64,000 nucleotides of DNA, taken from assembly GCA_902621345.1 (NCBI GenBank), contig CACNLV010000001.1, positions 889,440-953,439 of the forward strand, read 5' to 3'. Under the pieces are notes generated by a model. It worked only from the letters and a program-made list of their open reading frames with translations. It ran no database searches and was not told the origin of the DNA. Below, piece by piece: positions 31,155 through 42,421 of this stretch. Numbering within the stretch: position 1 is the stretch's first letter; every line of letters starts with the position of its first letter. A program made the translations under genes and the position numbers. The DNA is from an uncultured Pelagibacteraceae bacterium. GTDB lineage: Bacteria; Pseudomonadota; Alphaproteobacteria; Pelagibacterales; Pelagibacteraceae.

Positions 31155-31942
31155 ATTTTAATAAAATGTATGGTCTTTTCCTCAGACATTTTTATTTAAT
31201 CAAAAGTTCTTTACCAAGAATTTTAGATTTAATTTATTGGCCAACAATTCAAATAATATTATGGGGTTTTATTTCAAAGTTTTTTTCAATACATAGTGAC
31301 TACTATAGTAATACTCTTGGAGTAATTTTAACATGTGCAATACTTTATGATATTCTTTTTAGATCAAGTATTAGTTTTAATATGCTATTTTTAGAGGAAA
31401 TCTGGAGCAGAAATTTCACAAATTTATTTATAGCACCCCTAAAATTAAAAGAAATAATTGTTTCATTAATTTTTACCGCTTTGATAAGGACGTTAATAGG
31501 ATTAGTTCCTGCAATCATGTTAACCTCGCCCCTGTTTGGTGTATCGATTTTACAATTAGGTTTACCACTTTTATTTTTATTCTTAAGTTTATATTTTTTT
31601 GGGATAACACTTGGATTATTTGTAAGCTCAGGATTAATTAGATTTGGTCCATCTTTTGAAAATATTGCATGGTCGTCCTTATTTTTGTTAGCCCCTTTAG
31701 GCTGCATTTATTATCCAATAGAAATTTTACCAGATCTATTTCAACTCATAGCAAAATGTTTACCTCTTGTTTATATCTTTGATGAAACTAGAAATATACT
31801 TTTAAATGGATCAATTGATTATGTAAATTTTAAGCAAGCATATTTGTTGAACCTGATATATCTAGTTATTGGAATAGTCCTATTTTATTTATCTTTTTTA
31901 AGAGCTAGAATTAATGGAACTTTAATAAATATGGGAGAATAA
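31151..31942 (+). CDS. ABC-2 type exporter, permease protein
   Basis: A 263-aa membrane protein with about six hydrophobic helices and the ABC-2 layout: amphipathic N-terminus, a basic loop, then FSSL-like loops before the last helices (SLFLLAPLGCIYYPIEILPDLFQLIAKCLPLVYIFDETRNIL), which resembles ABC-2 transporters. It partners the ATPase it overlaps. Substrate cannot be told from sequence; drug, lipid or polysaccharide export are all possible. Confidence 0.88.
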   Translation: MNFNKMYGLFLRHFYLIKSSLPRILDLIYWPTIQIILWGFISKFFSIHSDYYSNTLGVILTCAILYDILFRSSISFNMLFLEEIWSRNFTNLFIAPLKLKEIIVSLIFTALIRTLIGLVPAIMLTSPLFGVSILQLGLPLLFLFLSLYFFGITLGLFVSSGLIRFGPSFENIAWSSLFLLAPLGCIYYPIEILPDLFQLIAKCLPLVYIFDETRNILLNGSIDYVNFKQAYLLNLIYLVIGIVLFYLSFLRARINGTLINMGE

Positions 31943-31943
31943 T

Positions 31944-32020
31944 TGGTGCGCCTGCTAGGAGTTGAACCCAGAACCTCCTGATCCGAAGTCAGGCGCTCTA
32001 TCCAATTGAGCTACAGACGC
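31944..32020 (-). tRNA. tRNA-Arg (TCG anticodon)
   Basis: A 77-nt cloverleaf on the minus strand, with acceptor GCGTCTG paired to CAGGCGC (one G-T pair), D-arm GCTC-AATTGGATA-GAGC, anticodon stem CCTGA/TCAGG around loop CTTCGGA, T-arm with GTTCAAC, and encoded CCA. The anticodon TCG reads CGN arginine codons. It lies between two plus-strand genes, the permease and rluD. Confidence 0.96.
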
Positions 32021-32043
32021 ATATAGTATTAATATTATATTTT

Positions 32044-33024
32044 ATGGAAAAAAACATTAGTTTTATAGTTAAAGAACAAGAAAAGAATTTAAGAGTTGAT
32101 GTTTTAATTAATAAAAGGGATGAATTTATAAGCAGAACTAGGATTAAAAATTTAATACTTAAAGAAAAATTAAAATTAAATAACAAAATTATTAAAAGTC
32201 CATCAAAAAGAGTCTCTGCTGGTGACTCTATTAACTTCCAAATCCCAGAGCCAGAAACAACAGCTCTTAAACCCTACAAATTTAGATTAAAAATAGTTCA
32301 TGAAGATAAAGATTTAATAGTAATTGATAAACCTGCTGGCATTATAATGCATCCAGGGGCTGGAAATTATGACAAAACAATTGTTAATGCATTAATGAAT
32401 TATAACAAAAGTTTTTTATCAAATATAGGTGATGAGTTAAGACCTGGTATTGTTCATAGAATTGATAAGAATACATCTGGTTTAATTGTGGTTGCAAAAA
32501 ACAACGAAACTCATGAAAATTTGTCAAAACAATTTAACGACCACACAATAACAAGAATCTACCAGCTTGTGATATGGGGGAAACTCAGGCCTTCTTATGG
32601 AAGGATCGAAACATTTATCACTCGTAGTCCAAAAAATAGACAACTAATGACGGTTAGTAGTTTTAAAGGTAAAAAAGCTATTACTAATTATAAAACTATT
32701 GAAGTTTTTGAAAACGAAAAGATACCGACCTTAAGTTTGGTAGAATGTAAATTAGAGACTGGAAGAACACATCAAATTAGAGTTCATATGAACTACAAGG
32801 GTAATAGTATATTAGGAGATGATAAATATAAAAAAAAATATAAAAAATTAAAAAATATTGATTTAGATCTACAAAATTCAATTTCCAAATTAAAAAGACA
32901 ATTTCTACATGCAAAAACGTTGGGCTTTATTCATCCTAGAATTAAAAAACCAGTGATTTTTTCCTCACTTTTACCACAAGAATTAAATAATATTTTAAAA
33001 AAGCTCAGAAACACTGCAAAATAA
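32044..33024 (+). CDS. rluD: 23S rRNA pseudouridine synthase RluD family
   Basis: A RluA/RluD-family pseudouridine synthase (326 aa). An N-terminal S4 RNA-binding domain (about 14-60) precedes the catalytic domain with IDKPAGIIMHPG (about 95-106) and the active site HRIDKNTSGL, in which D141 is the nucleophile; the C-terminal block ETGRTHQIRVHM is intact. RluD modifies helix 69 of 23S rRNA. The exact target (RluD versus RluC) is inferred from the domain length. Confidence 0.92.
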   Translation: MEKNISFIVKEQEKNLRVDVLINKRDEFISRTRIKNLILKEKLKLNNKIIKSPSKRVSAGDSINFQIPEPETTALKPYKFRLKIVHEDKDLIVIDKPAGIIMHPGAGNYDKTIVNALMNYNKSFLSNIGDELRPGIVHRIDKNTSGLIVVAKNNETHENLSKQFNDHTITRIYQLVIWGKLRPSYGRIETFITRSPKNRQLMTVSSFKGKKAITNYKTIEVFENEKIPTLSLVECKLETGRTHQIRVHMNYKGNSILGDDKYKKKYKKLKNIDLDLQNSISKLKRQFLHAKTLGFIHPRIKKPVIFSSLLPQELNNILKKLRNTAK

Positions 33025-33065
33025 ATTATTGAAAATAAATTATAATTAATTAAATAAACTATTCT

Positions 33066-33959
33066 ATGAACTCAACGCTAAGTAATAATCTACCTACTTT
33101 ATCTAATGAGGGTGGCTTATCCGCATATTTAGATCAGATAAAAAAGTTTCCTATGCTAGCTGCAGAAGAAGAGTATATGTTGGCAAAAAATTGGAAAACA
33201 ACAGGTAATATCAAATCTGCGGAAAAATTAGTCACCAGTCACTTAAGATTGGTTGCGAAGATAGCTATGGGTTATAAAGGTTACGGTTTACCAGTTAATG
33301 AAATGATTTCAGAGGGAAATGTAGGGTTAATGCAAGCTGTTAAAAAATTTGAGCCAGAAAAAGGTTTTAGATTGGCAACTTATGCAATGTGGTGGATAAA
33401 AGCATCTATTCAAGAGTATATTTTAAGATCATGGAGTCTGGTCAAAATCGGAACTACCACTGCACAAAAAAAATTATTTTTTAATTTAAAAAAAATTAAA
33501 AATCAAATTTCTCCGGAAACCGAGGGTGATTTAAGAGATGAGCATGTAAGCCATATCGCTAATAAACTTGATGTAAGTAAAGAGGAGGTAGTTTCAATGA
33601 ACAGAAGGCTTTCTGGTAAAGAATTCTCTCTTAACGCTCAAGTTGGTGAAGATGGTGATGAATGGCAGGACTGGTTAGAAGACAAAGAACTCGATCACGA
33701 TTTAAAATATGCTCATCATGAAGAAATGGAACAAAGAAAAGATTTATTAAAAGACTCGATTAAAGTTCTTAATGAAAGAGAGAGAGAAATTTTATATTCA
33801 AGAAGATTAAATGATGATCCAACTACCCTGGAGGATTTAAGCAAAAAATATAAAATTAGTAGAGAAAGAGTCAGACAAATAGAAAATAAAGCCTTTGAAA
33901 AACTTCAAAAACATATGTTACTTTTGGCTAAGTCAAAAAATCTATTACCTGCAAATTAA
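33066..33959 (+). CDS. rpoH: RNA polymerase sigma-32 factor
   Basis: Heat-shock sigma factor of 297 aa. Region 2 contains [36 protein letters not shown] and [21 protein letters not shown]. The RpoH box is [13 protein letters not shown] (about 138-150), which distinguishes it from other group 3 sigma factors. Region 4 has the helix-turn-helix [19 protein letters not shown]. With so few sigma factors in streamlined genomes, it is likely the main stress regulator. Targets may include ftsH, hflKC and degP in this window (inference). It converges with purA, overlapping by 4 bp. Confidence 0.95.
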   Translation: MNSTLSNNLPTLSNEGGLSAYLDQIKKFPMLAAEEEYMLAKNWKTTGNIKSAEKLVTSHLRLVAKIAMGYKGYGLPVNEMISEGNVGLMQAVKKFEPEKGFRLATYAMWWIKASIQEYILRSWSLVKIGTTTAQKKLFFNLKKIKNQISPETEGDLRDEHVSHIANKLDVSKEEVVSMNRRLSGKEFSLNAQVGEDGDEWQDWLEDKELDHDLKYAHHEEMEQRKDLLKDSIKVLNEREREILYSRRLNDDPTTLEDLSKKYKISRERVRQIENKAFEKLQKHMLLLAKSKNLLPAN

Positions 33960-35248
33960 GTTTTAAATGGATTTTCAACTAAAATAGTATCGTCTCTTTC
34001 TGGACTTGTTGAAATGCTTGATACTTTCGCACAAATAAAATTCTCTACAGCGAAGATATATTTTTTTGCATTTTCAGGCAAGTCGTCCATATTTTTTATA
34101 CCACTTGTAGAAGTTTTCCATCCTTGAAAACTTTTATAAATAGGTTTTATTTTTAATTGATCCTCTACAGCCGCAGGTAAATAATCTAATTTTCTTCCGT
34201 TAAGATCGTAAGCAATACACATTTTGATTTCTTCTAACTCATCTAAAACATCTAATTTTGTTAAAGCAATTGAGTCTATACCTGAAATTTTGATTGTTTG
34301 TCTGACTAAAACACCGTCGAACCATCCACATCTTCTTTTCCTACTTGTAACAGTTCCAAATTCTTTTCCCCGTTTACCCAATAATTCACCAACGTCATCT
34401 GTTAGTTCTGTCGGGAATGGACCTTTTCCAACTCTTGTTGTATAAGCTTTTGTAATTCCAAGTACATAATTTATTGAATTAAGTCCACAGCCTGTTCCTG
34501 TAGCTGCACTCGATGCAACAGTGTTTGATGAAGTTACAAAAGGATAGGTTCCATGATCAACATCGAGTAAAATACCCTGGGCACCTTCAAATAAAATTTT
34601 CTTTTTTTGTTTTTTAAATTCATCAATTTTGAGCCAGACAGGTTGTGAAAATTTTAATATTTCGGGAGCTATTTTTAGTAAATCAGATTTAAGTTGATTC
34701 TTTTGAAAAATTTTTTTTCCTAAGCCTTTTCTAATCGCATTATGATGAACTAAAACTGACTCAAGTCTCTCATCTAAATTTTTTTCAGATCTTAAATCCA
34801 TGATCCTTATTGATCTTCTTCCAACTTTATCCTCATATGCAGGTCCAATTCCTCTTCTGGTTGTCCCAATCTTACTCTTACCAGCTTTATCTTCTCTTAT
34901 TTCATCTATTTCTTGGTGAAAAGGCAAAATTAAATTTGCAGACTCTGAAATAATAAAATTATTTGTATTTACCTCTACACCTTTAGATTTAATTTCTTTA
35001 ATTTCCTCTAATAAGGCCCAGGGATCCACAACAACACCATTCCCAATTATTGATATTTTTCCTTTTCTAACTATACCAGATGGTAATAATCTCAATTTGT
35101 AAGTTACACCATCAATTACAAGAGTATGTCCAGCATTGTGGCCTCCTTGAAATCTTATTACGACATCCGCTTGTTCAGACAACCAATCAACAATTTTTCC
35201 CTTACCTTCATCACCCCATTGAGATCCGACGACTACTATGTTCTTCAT
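33956..35248 (-). CDS. purA: Adenylosuccinate synthetase
   Basis: GTP-dependent ligase that makes adenylosuccinate from IMP and aspartate. The P-loop-like [18 protein letters not shown] is at residues 8-25, with GHNAGHT near 40, the IMP site [15 protein letters not shown], and [12 protein letters not shown]. Length 430 aa is standard. Its ATG overlaps the thiD stop by one base. Confidence 0.97.
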   Translation of the reverse strand: MKNIVVVGSQWGDEGKGKIVDWLSEQADVVIRFQGGHNAGHTLVIDGVTYKLRLLPSGIVRKGKISIIGNGVVVDPWALLEEIKEIKSKGVEVNTNNFIISESANLILPFHQEIDEIREDKAGKSKIGTTRRGIGPAYEDKVGRRSIRIMDLRSEKNLDERLESVLVHHNAIRKGLGKKIFQKNQLKSDLLKIAPEILKFSQPVWLKIDEFKKQKKKILFEGAQGILLDVDHGTYPFVTSSNTVASSAATGTGCGLNSINYVLGITKAYTTRVGKGPFPTELTDDVGELLGKRGKEFGTVTSRKRRCGWFDGVLVRQTIKISGIDSIALTKLDVLDELEEIKMCIAYDLNGRKLDYLPAAVEDQLKIKPIYKSFQGWKTSTSGIKNMDDLPENAKKYIFAVENFICAKVSSISTSPERDDTILVENPFKT

Positions 35249-36060
35249 TATTTAAATTTATTATTTACTTTAAGAGAAATGAGATGGTTAATTGGGCCAT
35301 GACCTTTTCCATATTTTGGGTTAGATTTAATTGCAGAATTTACATACTTAATACCAAGCTCACAAGATTTCTTTACTGTTTTTCCACACGATATAAAAGT
35401 TGCGACAGCACTAGATAAAGTACAACCTGTACCATGAGTATTTTTGGTTTTATAGCGCTTACTATCAAAAATTTTGACATCTTTTTTGTTAATAAAAATA
35501 TCTCTAACTTTTCTGTCTCTTAAATGGCCACCCTTAATAAGTACATTTTTAGCTCCTAATCCTAAAAGTTTATTAGCAGCATAAATCATGTCTTCTTTAT
35601 TCATAATTTTTGTTTTAGTCAAAATTTCTGCTTCTGGAATATTAGGAGTTATTAGTGACACTTTTTTAATTAATTTCAATTTTAATAATTGAATTGCTTT
35701 ACTGTCTATTAATTTTGCTCCACCTTTTGCAACCATCACCGGATCTAAAATGATTTTTTTTATTTTGATTAAATCTAAAGCCTTTAAAACCGATCTTATA
35801 ACTTTCGTAGAATGTAACATACCTATTTTAACTGCATCAGGTCTTATATCTTTAGAGGTAAAAATAATTTGATTAAAAATTTCTTTTGGATCTATTCCCA
35901 CAATCGATTTTACACCGGTAGTATTTTGACTCGTGACTGCAGTTATAGCTGTCATTGCATAAGATCCAAGAGCAGTGACAGTTTTTATATCAGCCTGAAT
36001 ACCCGCACCTCCAGACGAGTCTGATCCTGCAATTATCAAAATTTTTGAACTTGGCTTCAA
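35248..36060 (-). CDS. thiD: Hydroxymethylpyrimidine (phosphate) kinase
   Basis: Phosphorylates HMP and HMP-P for thiamine synthesis. Motifs: [18 protein letters not shown] (about 9-26), [20 protein letters not shown] and the anion hole [16 protein letters not shown]. With thiE at 54.9 kb it fits the SAR11 physiology of building thiamine from imported pyrimidine precursor, since SAR11 is known to lack thiC. It lies 1 bp after glmM, so no TPP riboswitch can precede it. Confidence 0.94.
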   Translation of the reverse strand: MKPSSKILIIAGSDSSGGAGIQADIKTVTALGSYAMTAITAVTSQNTTGVKSIVGIDPKEIFNQIIFTSKDIRPDAVKIGMLHSTKVIRSVLKALDLIKIKKIILDPVMVAKGGAKLIDSKAIQLLKLKLIKKVSLITPNIPEAEILTKTKIMNKEDMIYAANKLLGLGAKNVLIKGGHLRDRKVRDIFINKKDVKIFDSKRYKTKNTHGTGCTLSSAVATFISCGKTVKKSCELGIKYVNSAIKSNPKYGKGHGPINHLISLKVNNKFK

Positions 36061-36061
36061 T

Positions 36062-37393
36062 TTATTTTATTTTTTTTGATATGATATTAACACATTTAGA
36101 TAAAAGTATTTCATTTGCACTTTCTGCCATGACTCTTATTTTGGACTCAGTTCCTGATTTTCTGACCAAAATTCTTCCATGGCCCTTGATTAATTTTTCT
36201 GCAATTTTTATAGTTTTTTTTATATCTGGTCTATAAATAATTTTTTTATCTTTGACATTGATATTCTGTAAAAGCTGAGGTGTTTTTTTAAATTTATCAA
36301 AAAATTCACTTGCCTTTTTCCCCTTTCTTAAAGCGTAAAGAGCTTCCAAAGCCACAAGTAAACCATCTCCTGTAGTTGCAAATTTACCCAAAATTATGTG
36401 ACCTGATTGCTCACCACCCAGATTAAATCTATATTTTTGCATTTTTTCTTTAACATACCTGTCGCCAACATCAGCCCTAATAAATTTTATTCCCTTTGAT
36501 TTAAAATATTTTTCTAAACCATAGTTAGACATTAAAGTGCCAACTACTCCTCCTTTTAGCATTTTTTTATGTTGCCATCTCGTTGCTAAAGCTGCAATAA
36601 TTTGATCTCCATCTATTATGTTACTTTTCTCATCACACATTATAATTCTATCAGCATCCCCATCTAAAGATATGCCAATGTGAGCTTTGTATTTTTTAAC
36701 TGCCGATTTAATTTTTCTTGGAAAAGTTGAACCACAGTTATGGTTTATATTTAAACCATTCGGATTTATGCCAATTGGTATGACTTTAGCTCCTAGTGAT
36801 CTTAACAACTCAGGCCCTGCTTTATAACCCGCACCATTAGCACAATCGATAACAATTCTTAATCCTCTTAGATTAAACTCTTTTGGAAAATTTTTTTTTA
36901 ATATTTCAATATATTTTTTTGTGCCAGTTTCCAATCTTTTAACTCGTCCTAATTTTCTAGGTTGAGAAAGATATTTTGAAATTTTTTCGTCTATAAGACT
37001 CTCAATTTTTTTTTCAATTTTATCTGACAATTTCATCCCATCAGGACCAAATAACTTTAAACCATTATCGTAGTGTGGATTATGTGAGGCTGTAATCATT
37101 ATTCCCATATTGGCTTTCATTTTCTTTGTAAGCATAGCCAATCCATTAGTTGGTAAGGGTCCAAGGGTGTAAACATGCATACCTGCAGATGCTAAGCCTG
37201 AAACAAGGGCAGGTTCAAGTGTATATCCAGATAATCTAGTATCTTTAGCTATAATAGCTATTTGTTTTTTTTTTTTTTGAGATTTGAAATAAGTTCCGCT
37301 TGCAAGTCCAAATTTGAAAAACATGTCACCATTTATATATTGACTATTAATAGCTCCTCTTATTCCATCAGTGCCAAAGTATTTTTTTGTCAT
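36062..37393 (-). CDS. glmM: Phosphoglucosamine mutase
   Basis: Converts glucosamine-6-phosphate to glucosamine-1-phosphate for peptidoglycan and LPS precursors. The N-terminal FGTDGIRG, the phosphoserine loop ITASHNPHYDNG with S103, the metal site LDGDADR and the C-terminal phosphate loop RKSGTESKIRVMAE identify it as GlmM rather than a general phosphohexomutase. Length 443 aa. It overlaps folP by one base. Confidence 0.96.
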   Translation of the reverse strand: MTKKYFGTDGIRGAINSQYINGDMFFKFGLASGTYFKSQKKKKQIAIIAKDTRLSGYTLEPALVSGLASAGMHVYTLGPLPTNGLAMLTKKMKANMGIMITASHNPHYDNGLKLFGPDGMKLSDKIEKKIESLIDEKISKYLSQPRKLGRVKRLETGTKKYIEILKKNFPKEFNLRGLRIVIDCANGAGYKAGPELLRSLGAKVIPIGINPNGLNINHNCGSTFPRKIKSAVKKYKAHIGISLDGDADRIIMCDEKSNIIDGDQIIAALATRWQHKKMLKGGVVGTLMSNYGLEKYFKSKGIKFIRADVGDRYVKEKMQKYRFNLGGEQSGHIILGKFATTGDGLLVALEALYALRKGKKASEFFDKFKKTPQLLQNINVKDKKIIYRPDIKKTIKIAEKLIKGHGRILVRKSGTESKIRVMAESANEILLSKCVNIISKKIK

Positions 37394-38445
37394 TAATTTT
37401 TAATTAACTCACTAAAAACCTTAATTCCTTGTATTACCTCATTTACATCATGGATTCTCAATATTTGTATACCTTGCATCATCAGGAATATTGAAGATGC
37501 CATTGTTCCACCAATTCTATTAATACTGTCATTTTTTTTAGATATTTCTTTAATAAACCTTTTTCTAGAATTTCCTACAAGTATAGGAAAGCCAAGAGAA
37601 TGAAAAATAGAAATTCCTCTAATTAGATTCATATTATGTTTCAAATTTTTTCCAAATCCAATACCAGGATCTAAAATTATATTATTGTGCTTAATGCCCT
37701 TGGATCTTAGTAAGTTAATCTTTTGTTCGAAAAAATCGTAAATATCTAGTAGTTCATTTTTATAATTAGGGTTTTTTTGCATATTTTCCGGTATTCCTGT
37801 TGAATGTTGGATAATAAAAGGAATCTTATTTTTTTTTAAAACTGTTAAAGTCTTGGAATCGTAGTTTAAACCAGACACATCATTTATTAACTTTACTCCT
37901 AATTCAATCCCTTTCTGCATAATTTTTGATTTTCTTGTATCTAAAGAAATTGGGAGTTTATTTACAATTAATCTTAAAATCTTATTAATTCTTTTCCACT
38001 CATTTTTTTCATTAACTGGCTTCGAACCTGGTCTGGTCGACTCTCCGCCAACATCAATTAAATCTGCTCCTTTTTTATACAAATTTATTGCGTGAGTTAT
38101 ACCCTTTTTTTTTGAATTAAATTTTCCTCCATCTGAAAAACTATCAGGAGTTAAGTTCAATACTCCTAATATATTTGGAATTTTTTTAAAATTTAAGTTT
38201 GAAAAGTTTCTTTTTTTTGAATTAATTTTTTTTAAATCGGAATTTATTTTTTTTCTCAAAATTTTTGGCAAATTTTTTATTTGATCTATAGAAATTCTTT
38301 TTTTTGATTTTCTCGTAATAATTTCTATATGATCAAAGGAAATTTCTTTAATTTGATGTAAAGATATAGATTTTTTTTTCTCTACTAATTGTTTTGATAA
38401 TTTTCCATAGTAGAAATTACACGCTCTTGTGTAATATCCACTCAT
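37393..38445 (-). CDS. folP: Dihydropteroate synthase (with N-terminal extension)
   Basis: Condenses p-aminobenzoate with the pterin diphosphate for folate. The catalytic barrel begins at about residue 91 with ILGVLNLTPDSFSDGG, followed by LIDVGGESTRPGS and VGNSRKRFI. The roughly 90-residue N-terminal extension (YYTRACNFYYG...) makes it 350 aa, against about 280 for the minimal enzyme; I recall similar extensions in other alphaproteobacterial FolP proteins. It lies 6 bp after ftsH. Confidence 0.93.
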   Translation of the reverse strand: MSGYYTRACNFYYGKLSKQLVEKKKSISLHQIKEISFDHIEIITRKSKKRISIDQIKNLPKILRKKINSDLKKINSKKRNFSNLNFKKIPNILGVLNLTPDSFSDGGKFNSKKKGITHAINLYKKGADLIDVGGESTRPGSKPVNEKNEWKRINKILRLIVNKLPISLDTRKSKIMQKGIELGVKLINDVSGLNYDSKTLTVLKKNKIPFIIQHSTGIPENMQKNPNYKNELLDIYDFFEQKINLLRSKGIKHNNIILDPGIGFGKNLKHNMNLIRGISIFHSLGFPILVGNSRKRFIKEISKKNDSINRIGGTMASSIFLMMQGIQILRIHDVNEVIQGIKVFSELIKN

Positions 38446-38451
38446 TATTTA

Positions 38452-40359
38452 TTAATGAACGATTTTTGGTTTTAAGCCCATCGCGCCTAGAGCAGAACTT
38501 TTATCATCTTTATCTTCTGGTTTATCTAATATTTTATCTTTTGGATAAACATTTTTATTAATAATGTTTTCTATTTCCTCCCCGGTCAATGTTTCATAAG
38601 TGATTAACGCCTTAGCAATTTTATGTAAATCATCTATTTTTTCAGTTAATATTTTCTTTGCTTGATTATAACCCTCATCAACTAGTTTTCTTATTTCTTT
38701 ATCAATTTTTTGAGCTACAGCTTCTGATACAGACTGTGTCTGTGTTACTGATCTACCTAAAAAAACCTCTTCTTGATTTTCACCGTATTCAACAGGTCCC
38801 ATTTCCTCACTCATGCCATACTTAGTTACCATAGCTCTTGCAAGTTGAGTTGCTTGATTTATATCTGATCCTGTCCCTCCACCAGCTCCTGTGGTAATAT
38901 CATCTTTACCAAAAATAAGTTCTTCTGCCACTCTGCCACCAAAGCACACTGCTAATCTAGCTTTAAGATATTTTATAGAGTAACCATGCTTATCTCTTTC
39001 GGGTAGGTTCATCACCATACCCAAAGCTCTTCCCCTTGGGATTATTGTTGCTTTATGAATTGGATCGTAACTAGGCATATTAAATGAAACTAAAGCATGT
39101 CCACCTTCATGGTAAGCAGTAAGTTTTTTTTCATCCTCAGTCATGACCATGGATCTTCTTTCAGCTCCCATCATTACTTTATCTTTTGCCTCCTCAAACT
39201 CCATTAAAGTAACTATTCTCTTATTTTTTCTCGCAGCTAATAATGCTGCCTCATTAACAAGATTTGCTAAGTCTGCGCCTGAAAAGCCTGGAGTGCCTCT
39301 TGCAATGGTTCTTAAATTTACATCTGGAGCCATCTTAATTTTTTTTACGTGTACCTTTAATATCTTTTCTCTACCTATAATGTCAGGATTTGATACAACA
39401 ACTTGTCTATCAAACCTTCCTGGTCTAAGCAAAGCAGGGTCTAAAACATCTGGTCTGTTAGTTGCAGCGATTATAATTACGCCCTCATTAGTATCAAAAC
39501 CATCCATCTCTACTAAAAGCTGATTAAGTGTTTGCTCTCTCTCATCGTTTCCCCCTCCTAAACCTGCTCCACGACTTCTACCAACAGCATCGATTTCATC
39601 AATAAAAATTATACATGGAGAATTTTTTTTACCTTGTTCAAACATATCTCGAACTCTTGATGCACCAACCCCAACAAACATTTCTACAAAATCTGAACCA
39701 GATATTGTGAAAAATGGTACACCTGCTTCCCCAGCAATAGCTCTTGCTAGTAAAGTTTTACCTGTACCAGGAGGACCCACTAACAAAGCTCCTCTTGGAA
39801 TTTTTCCACCAAGTCTACTAAATTTTTTTGGGTCTTTTAAAAATTCCACAATTTCCTCAACTTCCTCTTTAGCTTCCTCTACTCCTGCAACATCATTAAA
39901 GGTTACTTTTCCTTTAAGCTCATTCATCATTTTGGCTTTTGATCTACCAAAGCCCATTGCTCCACCTTTGCCACCTTGCATTTGTCTCATAAAGAAAATC
40001 CATACTGCAATTAATAACAACATTGGAAACCAAGAAAGTAGTACGCCAAACAATGACGGCATTTTTTCTTCAATTGGAGCTGCAGAAATGCTGACACCTT
40101 TTTCTGAAAGTTTTTCTATTAAATTTGGGTCGTTTGGTGAATATGTAGTGAAATTATTTCCGTTTGAATAAGTTCCTTTTATATTGTTTCCTTGAATTTC
40201 GACTTTCACAACTTCGCCGTTATCAACAGCCGTCAAAAATTCTGAGAATATTACTTTATTGTTACCGCGAATGTTTGCCTGGGGATTTTTGAACATGTTG
40301 TAAAGACCTATCGTCAAAAAAACTATGATTGCCCACATTGCTATATTTTTAAGATTCAT
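38452..40359 (-). CDS. ftsH: ATP-dependent zinc metalloprotease FtsH
   Basis: Membrane AAA protease that removes misassembled membrane proteins and short-lived regulators such as sigma-32. Two membrane segments (about 5-22 and 105-125) flank a periplasmic domain; the AAA module has Walker A GPPGTGKT (about 196-203), Walker [12 protein letters not shown] and the second region of homology [18 protein letters not shown]. The zinc site is HEGGH, with Gly where most FtsH have Ala. Length 635 aa. Its modulators HflK and HflC are encoded at 9.3-11.3 kb. Confidence 0.97.
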   Translation of the reverse strand: MNLKNIAMWAIIVFLTIGLYNMFKNPQANIRGNNKVIFSEFLTAVDNGEVVKVEIQGNNIKGTYSNGNNFTTYSPNDPNLIEKLSEKGVSISAAPIEEKMPSLFGVLLSWFPMLLLIAVWIFFMRQMQGGKGGAMGFGRSKAKMMNELKGKVTFNDVAGVEEAKEEVEEIVEFLKDPKKFSRLGGKIPRGALLVGPPGTGKTLLARAIAGEAGVPFFTISGSDFVEMFVGVGASRVRDMFEQGKKNSPCIIFIDEIDAVGRSRGAGLGGGNDEREQTLNQLLVEMDGFDTNEGVIIIAATNRPDVLDPALLRPGRFDRQVVVSNPDIIGREKILKVHVKKIKMAPDVNLRTIARGTPGFSGADLANLVNEAALLAARKNKRIVTLMEFEEAKDKVMMGAERRSMVMTEDEKKLTAYHEGGHALVSFNMPSYDPIHKATIIPRGRALGMVMNLPERDKHGYSIKYLKARLAVCFGGRVAEELIFGKDDITTGAGGGTGSDINQATQLARAMVTKYGMSEEMGPVEYGENQEEVFLGRSVTQTQSVSEAVAQKIDKEIRKLVDEGYNQAKKILTEKIDDLHKIAKALITYETLTGEEIENIINKNVYPKDKILDKPEDKDDKSSALGAMGLKPKIVH

Positions 40360-40422
40360 ACCCTTAAAATAAGAATTATTTAAGATTTAACAAGTGACAA
40401 TTTTGGTTCATATTGATGAAAG

Positions 40423-41451
40423 TTATTGTTCTTTTGAGATAATGACTGTTTGGTTGACTTTTTCGATCAAACAACTCCCCAATGTGCTCTTAGAAAAGGA
40501 ATTTTTTTGAATATTTTTGATAATTCTCTCAATTTTTTTTCCTCTTACAGAGTAATATTTTTTACTCACAAAACTTAACGAGTCAGTTAAAGATCTAAAT
40601 ACTATCTCATAAGGTTGTTTAAAAAATTTGTCGTTTAAAATTAGATATTTTTTTTTACTTGAAAAAAAAGAATTATTTTCTAGATTTTTTTTAACATGAT
40701 AATTAACTACATCATTTGATCTTTTTAAATTTTCAATTGTTTTTATAAATTTATTTTGATCTAACCCATCATTTTCAAGTCCCTTCAAAAGTTTTCTTAT
40801 TCTCACCCTTTGAAACTTTTCATCATTATTTGACGGATCTTTAACAAAAAAATTAAAAACCTTTTTAGAAATAAAAACTAAATCTTTTTTTTTTTGATTT
40901 ATTAAAGGTCTTAAAATTATAAAATTATGTAATTTAGTTTTTTCACTCAATGAAACTAAACCTTTAAGTCCACTACCCCTCAAAATTCTTATAAAAAAAT
41001 TTTCAAATAAGTCCTCTTGATGGTGGCCTAATAATATATGTTTTATCCCATGCTTTTTACATTTAGATAGCAAAAGTTCAAATCTTTTTGCTCTTGCTAC
41101 TGATTGAATGTTATTGACAGGCTTTTTTCCATACCAATATAAAATTTCTGCATTTATTTGAAATTTACCAAGTATTTTTTTTACATATTTTGCCTCTATA
41201 GTAGACTCTGGTCTTAATTTATGATCGATAATATAAAATTTAGCTCTGATTTTTTTTTGAAGCGAATAAATTTTAGAGAGAAAAGCTAATGCAAGACTAT
41301 CTGGACCCCCGGATACCGCAACTACAAAATTTTCATCAATATTTATAGACTTAGCAAATTTTTTATAAATTAGGCTAATTTTTTTATTGTTTAACTTACT
41401 CTTTAGTACTTTAGGAATTTTGATTTTTGCACTCAAATTTTTGAGACTCAT
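40423..41451 (-). CDS. tilS: tRNA(Ile)-lysidine synthetase
   Basis: Makes lysidine at C34 of the tRNA that reads AUA. The PP-loop SGGPDSLALAFL is at about residues 45-56, with DHKLRPES and LLGHHQEDLFENFFIRILRGSGLKGL following. At 342 aa the C-terminal domains are short or divergent. The start overlaps the end of cpoB by 41 bp; the residues MSLKNLSAKIKIPK are not conserved, so a start further in is possible. Confidence 0.92.
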   Translation of the reverse strand: MSLKNLSAKIKIPKVLKSKLNNKKISLIYKKFAKSINIDENFVVAVSGGPDSLALAFLSKIYSLQKKIRAKFYIIDHKLRPESTIEAKYVKKILGKFQINAEILYWYGKKPVNNIQSVARAKRFELLLSKCKKHGIKHILLGHHQEDLFENFFIRILRGSGLKGLVSLSEKTKLHNFIILRPLINQKKKDLVFISKKVFNFFVKDPSNNDEKFQRVRIRKLLKGLENDGLDQNKFIKTIENLKRSNDVVNYHVKKNLENNSFFSSKKKYLILNDKFFKQPYEIVFRSLTDSLSFVSKKYYSVRGKKIERIIKNIQKNSFSKSTLGSCLIEKVNQTVIISKEQ

Positions 41452-42394
41452 ATTTAGCTTTTTGTATCACAGACTGATTGGCATCTGGATATTGTTTTTC
41501 CACACCATTAATCATTTTGCAACCTTGGTCTTTCTCTCCTATCTGAACCATTGATACACCTAACTTTAATAAATTTACAGGAGCTTTTTCACCTTTAGGG
41601 TATTTTTGGTATCCTTCTAAATATGCAGATGCAGCATCAGTATAAAGCTGTCTTATTCTAAAAGTTTCTGCATACCAATATTGTGCATTGCCAGCAAGTT
41701 TGTGCTCTGGATTTATTTGTACAAATTCTCTAAACGCTCTTTCTGCTGTAGAATAATCACCAACCTTTAAAAAGCTTGTAGCAAATTCATATTGATTTTC
41801 TGGTGACTCGCTTGGAAGAATTTTTTCTTCAGCTTGGAATGTCTCTGTAATAACTGTTGCAGTTGAATCAATTGATTGGGTTTGTTGAACTGTTTCATTT
41901 GTATTCGTGTCTTTATAAGATATTGAACCAAGATCTTGTGGTTGTGAACTGCCAGGTAAAATTTTATCCTTGGAATTTTGAGTTAAAGTCTTTCTATCGC
42001 CATTCAAACTCGAAGCATTTTCTAAATCCTGAAATCTTATTTGATTATCGGCTTGAACTTTTGACAATCTATTTGATAGTTTATCAAGTTTAAAGTTAAT
42101 CTCTTCGAATCTGTTTGTTAAATTTTGAAATTGTGTTTCAATTTCAGTGAGTTTTAATAAGTGTCTTGTTAATACGTCTTCTGAATTGGGCTCTAAAGAT
42201 GTATCTGAATTATTAATTTCATTATTTAAGATTGTTGATCCTGAATAAACCGCTCTTTCAAGTGTTTTAATGTCTTTTTGCAATTGTTCTATAGTTTCAT
42301 AAATATTATGATTGTCTGCCATTAAATGTGAAGAGAGCGAGAAATAAATTATTGATAAAATTCCAAATTTTAATTTTTTAATGAACTTTATCAT
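41411..42394 (-). CDS. cpoB: CpoB/YbgF, Tol-Pal associated periplasmic protein
   Basis: Periplasmic coordinator of Tol-Pal and peptidoglycan synthesis. The chosen ATG at 42394 gives 327 aa with a signal peptide ending near SSHLMA. A coiled coil follows (about residues 28-120, with LTEIETQFQNLTNRFEEINFKLDKLSNRL), then a variable linker and C-terminal TPR repeats (YEFATSFLKVGDYSTAERAFREFV...QYWYAETFRI). An open frame extends to 42442, but it would run into the pal terminator hairpin and mask the signal peptide. The position after pal is conserved. Confidence 0.9.
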   Translation of the reverse strand: MIKFIKKLKFGILSIIYFSLSSHLMADNHNIYETIEQLQKDIKTLERAVYSGSTILNNEINNSDTSLEPNSEDVLTRHLLKLTEIETQFQNLTNRFEEINFKLDKLSNRLSKVQADNQIRFQDLENASSLNGDRKTLTQNSKDKILPGSSQPQDLGSISYKDTNTNETVQQTQSIDSTATVITETFQAEEKILPSESPENQYEFATSFLKVGDYSTAERAFREFVQINPEHKLAGNAQYWYAETFRIRQLYTDAASAYLEGYQKYPKGEKAPVNLLKLGVSMVQIGEKDQGCKMINGVEKQYPDANQSVIQKAKYESQKFECKNQNS

Positions 42395-42421
42395 TGGTAA
42401 TGTTATTATTAAAATAATGGC

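Noticed and set aside
34224..34445. Plus-strand frame opposite purA
   Set aside because: Antisense shadow of purA with no recognisable motif and no ribosome site.
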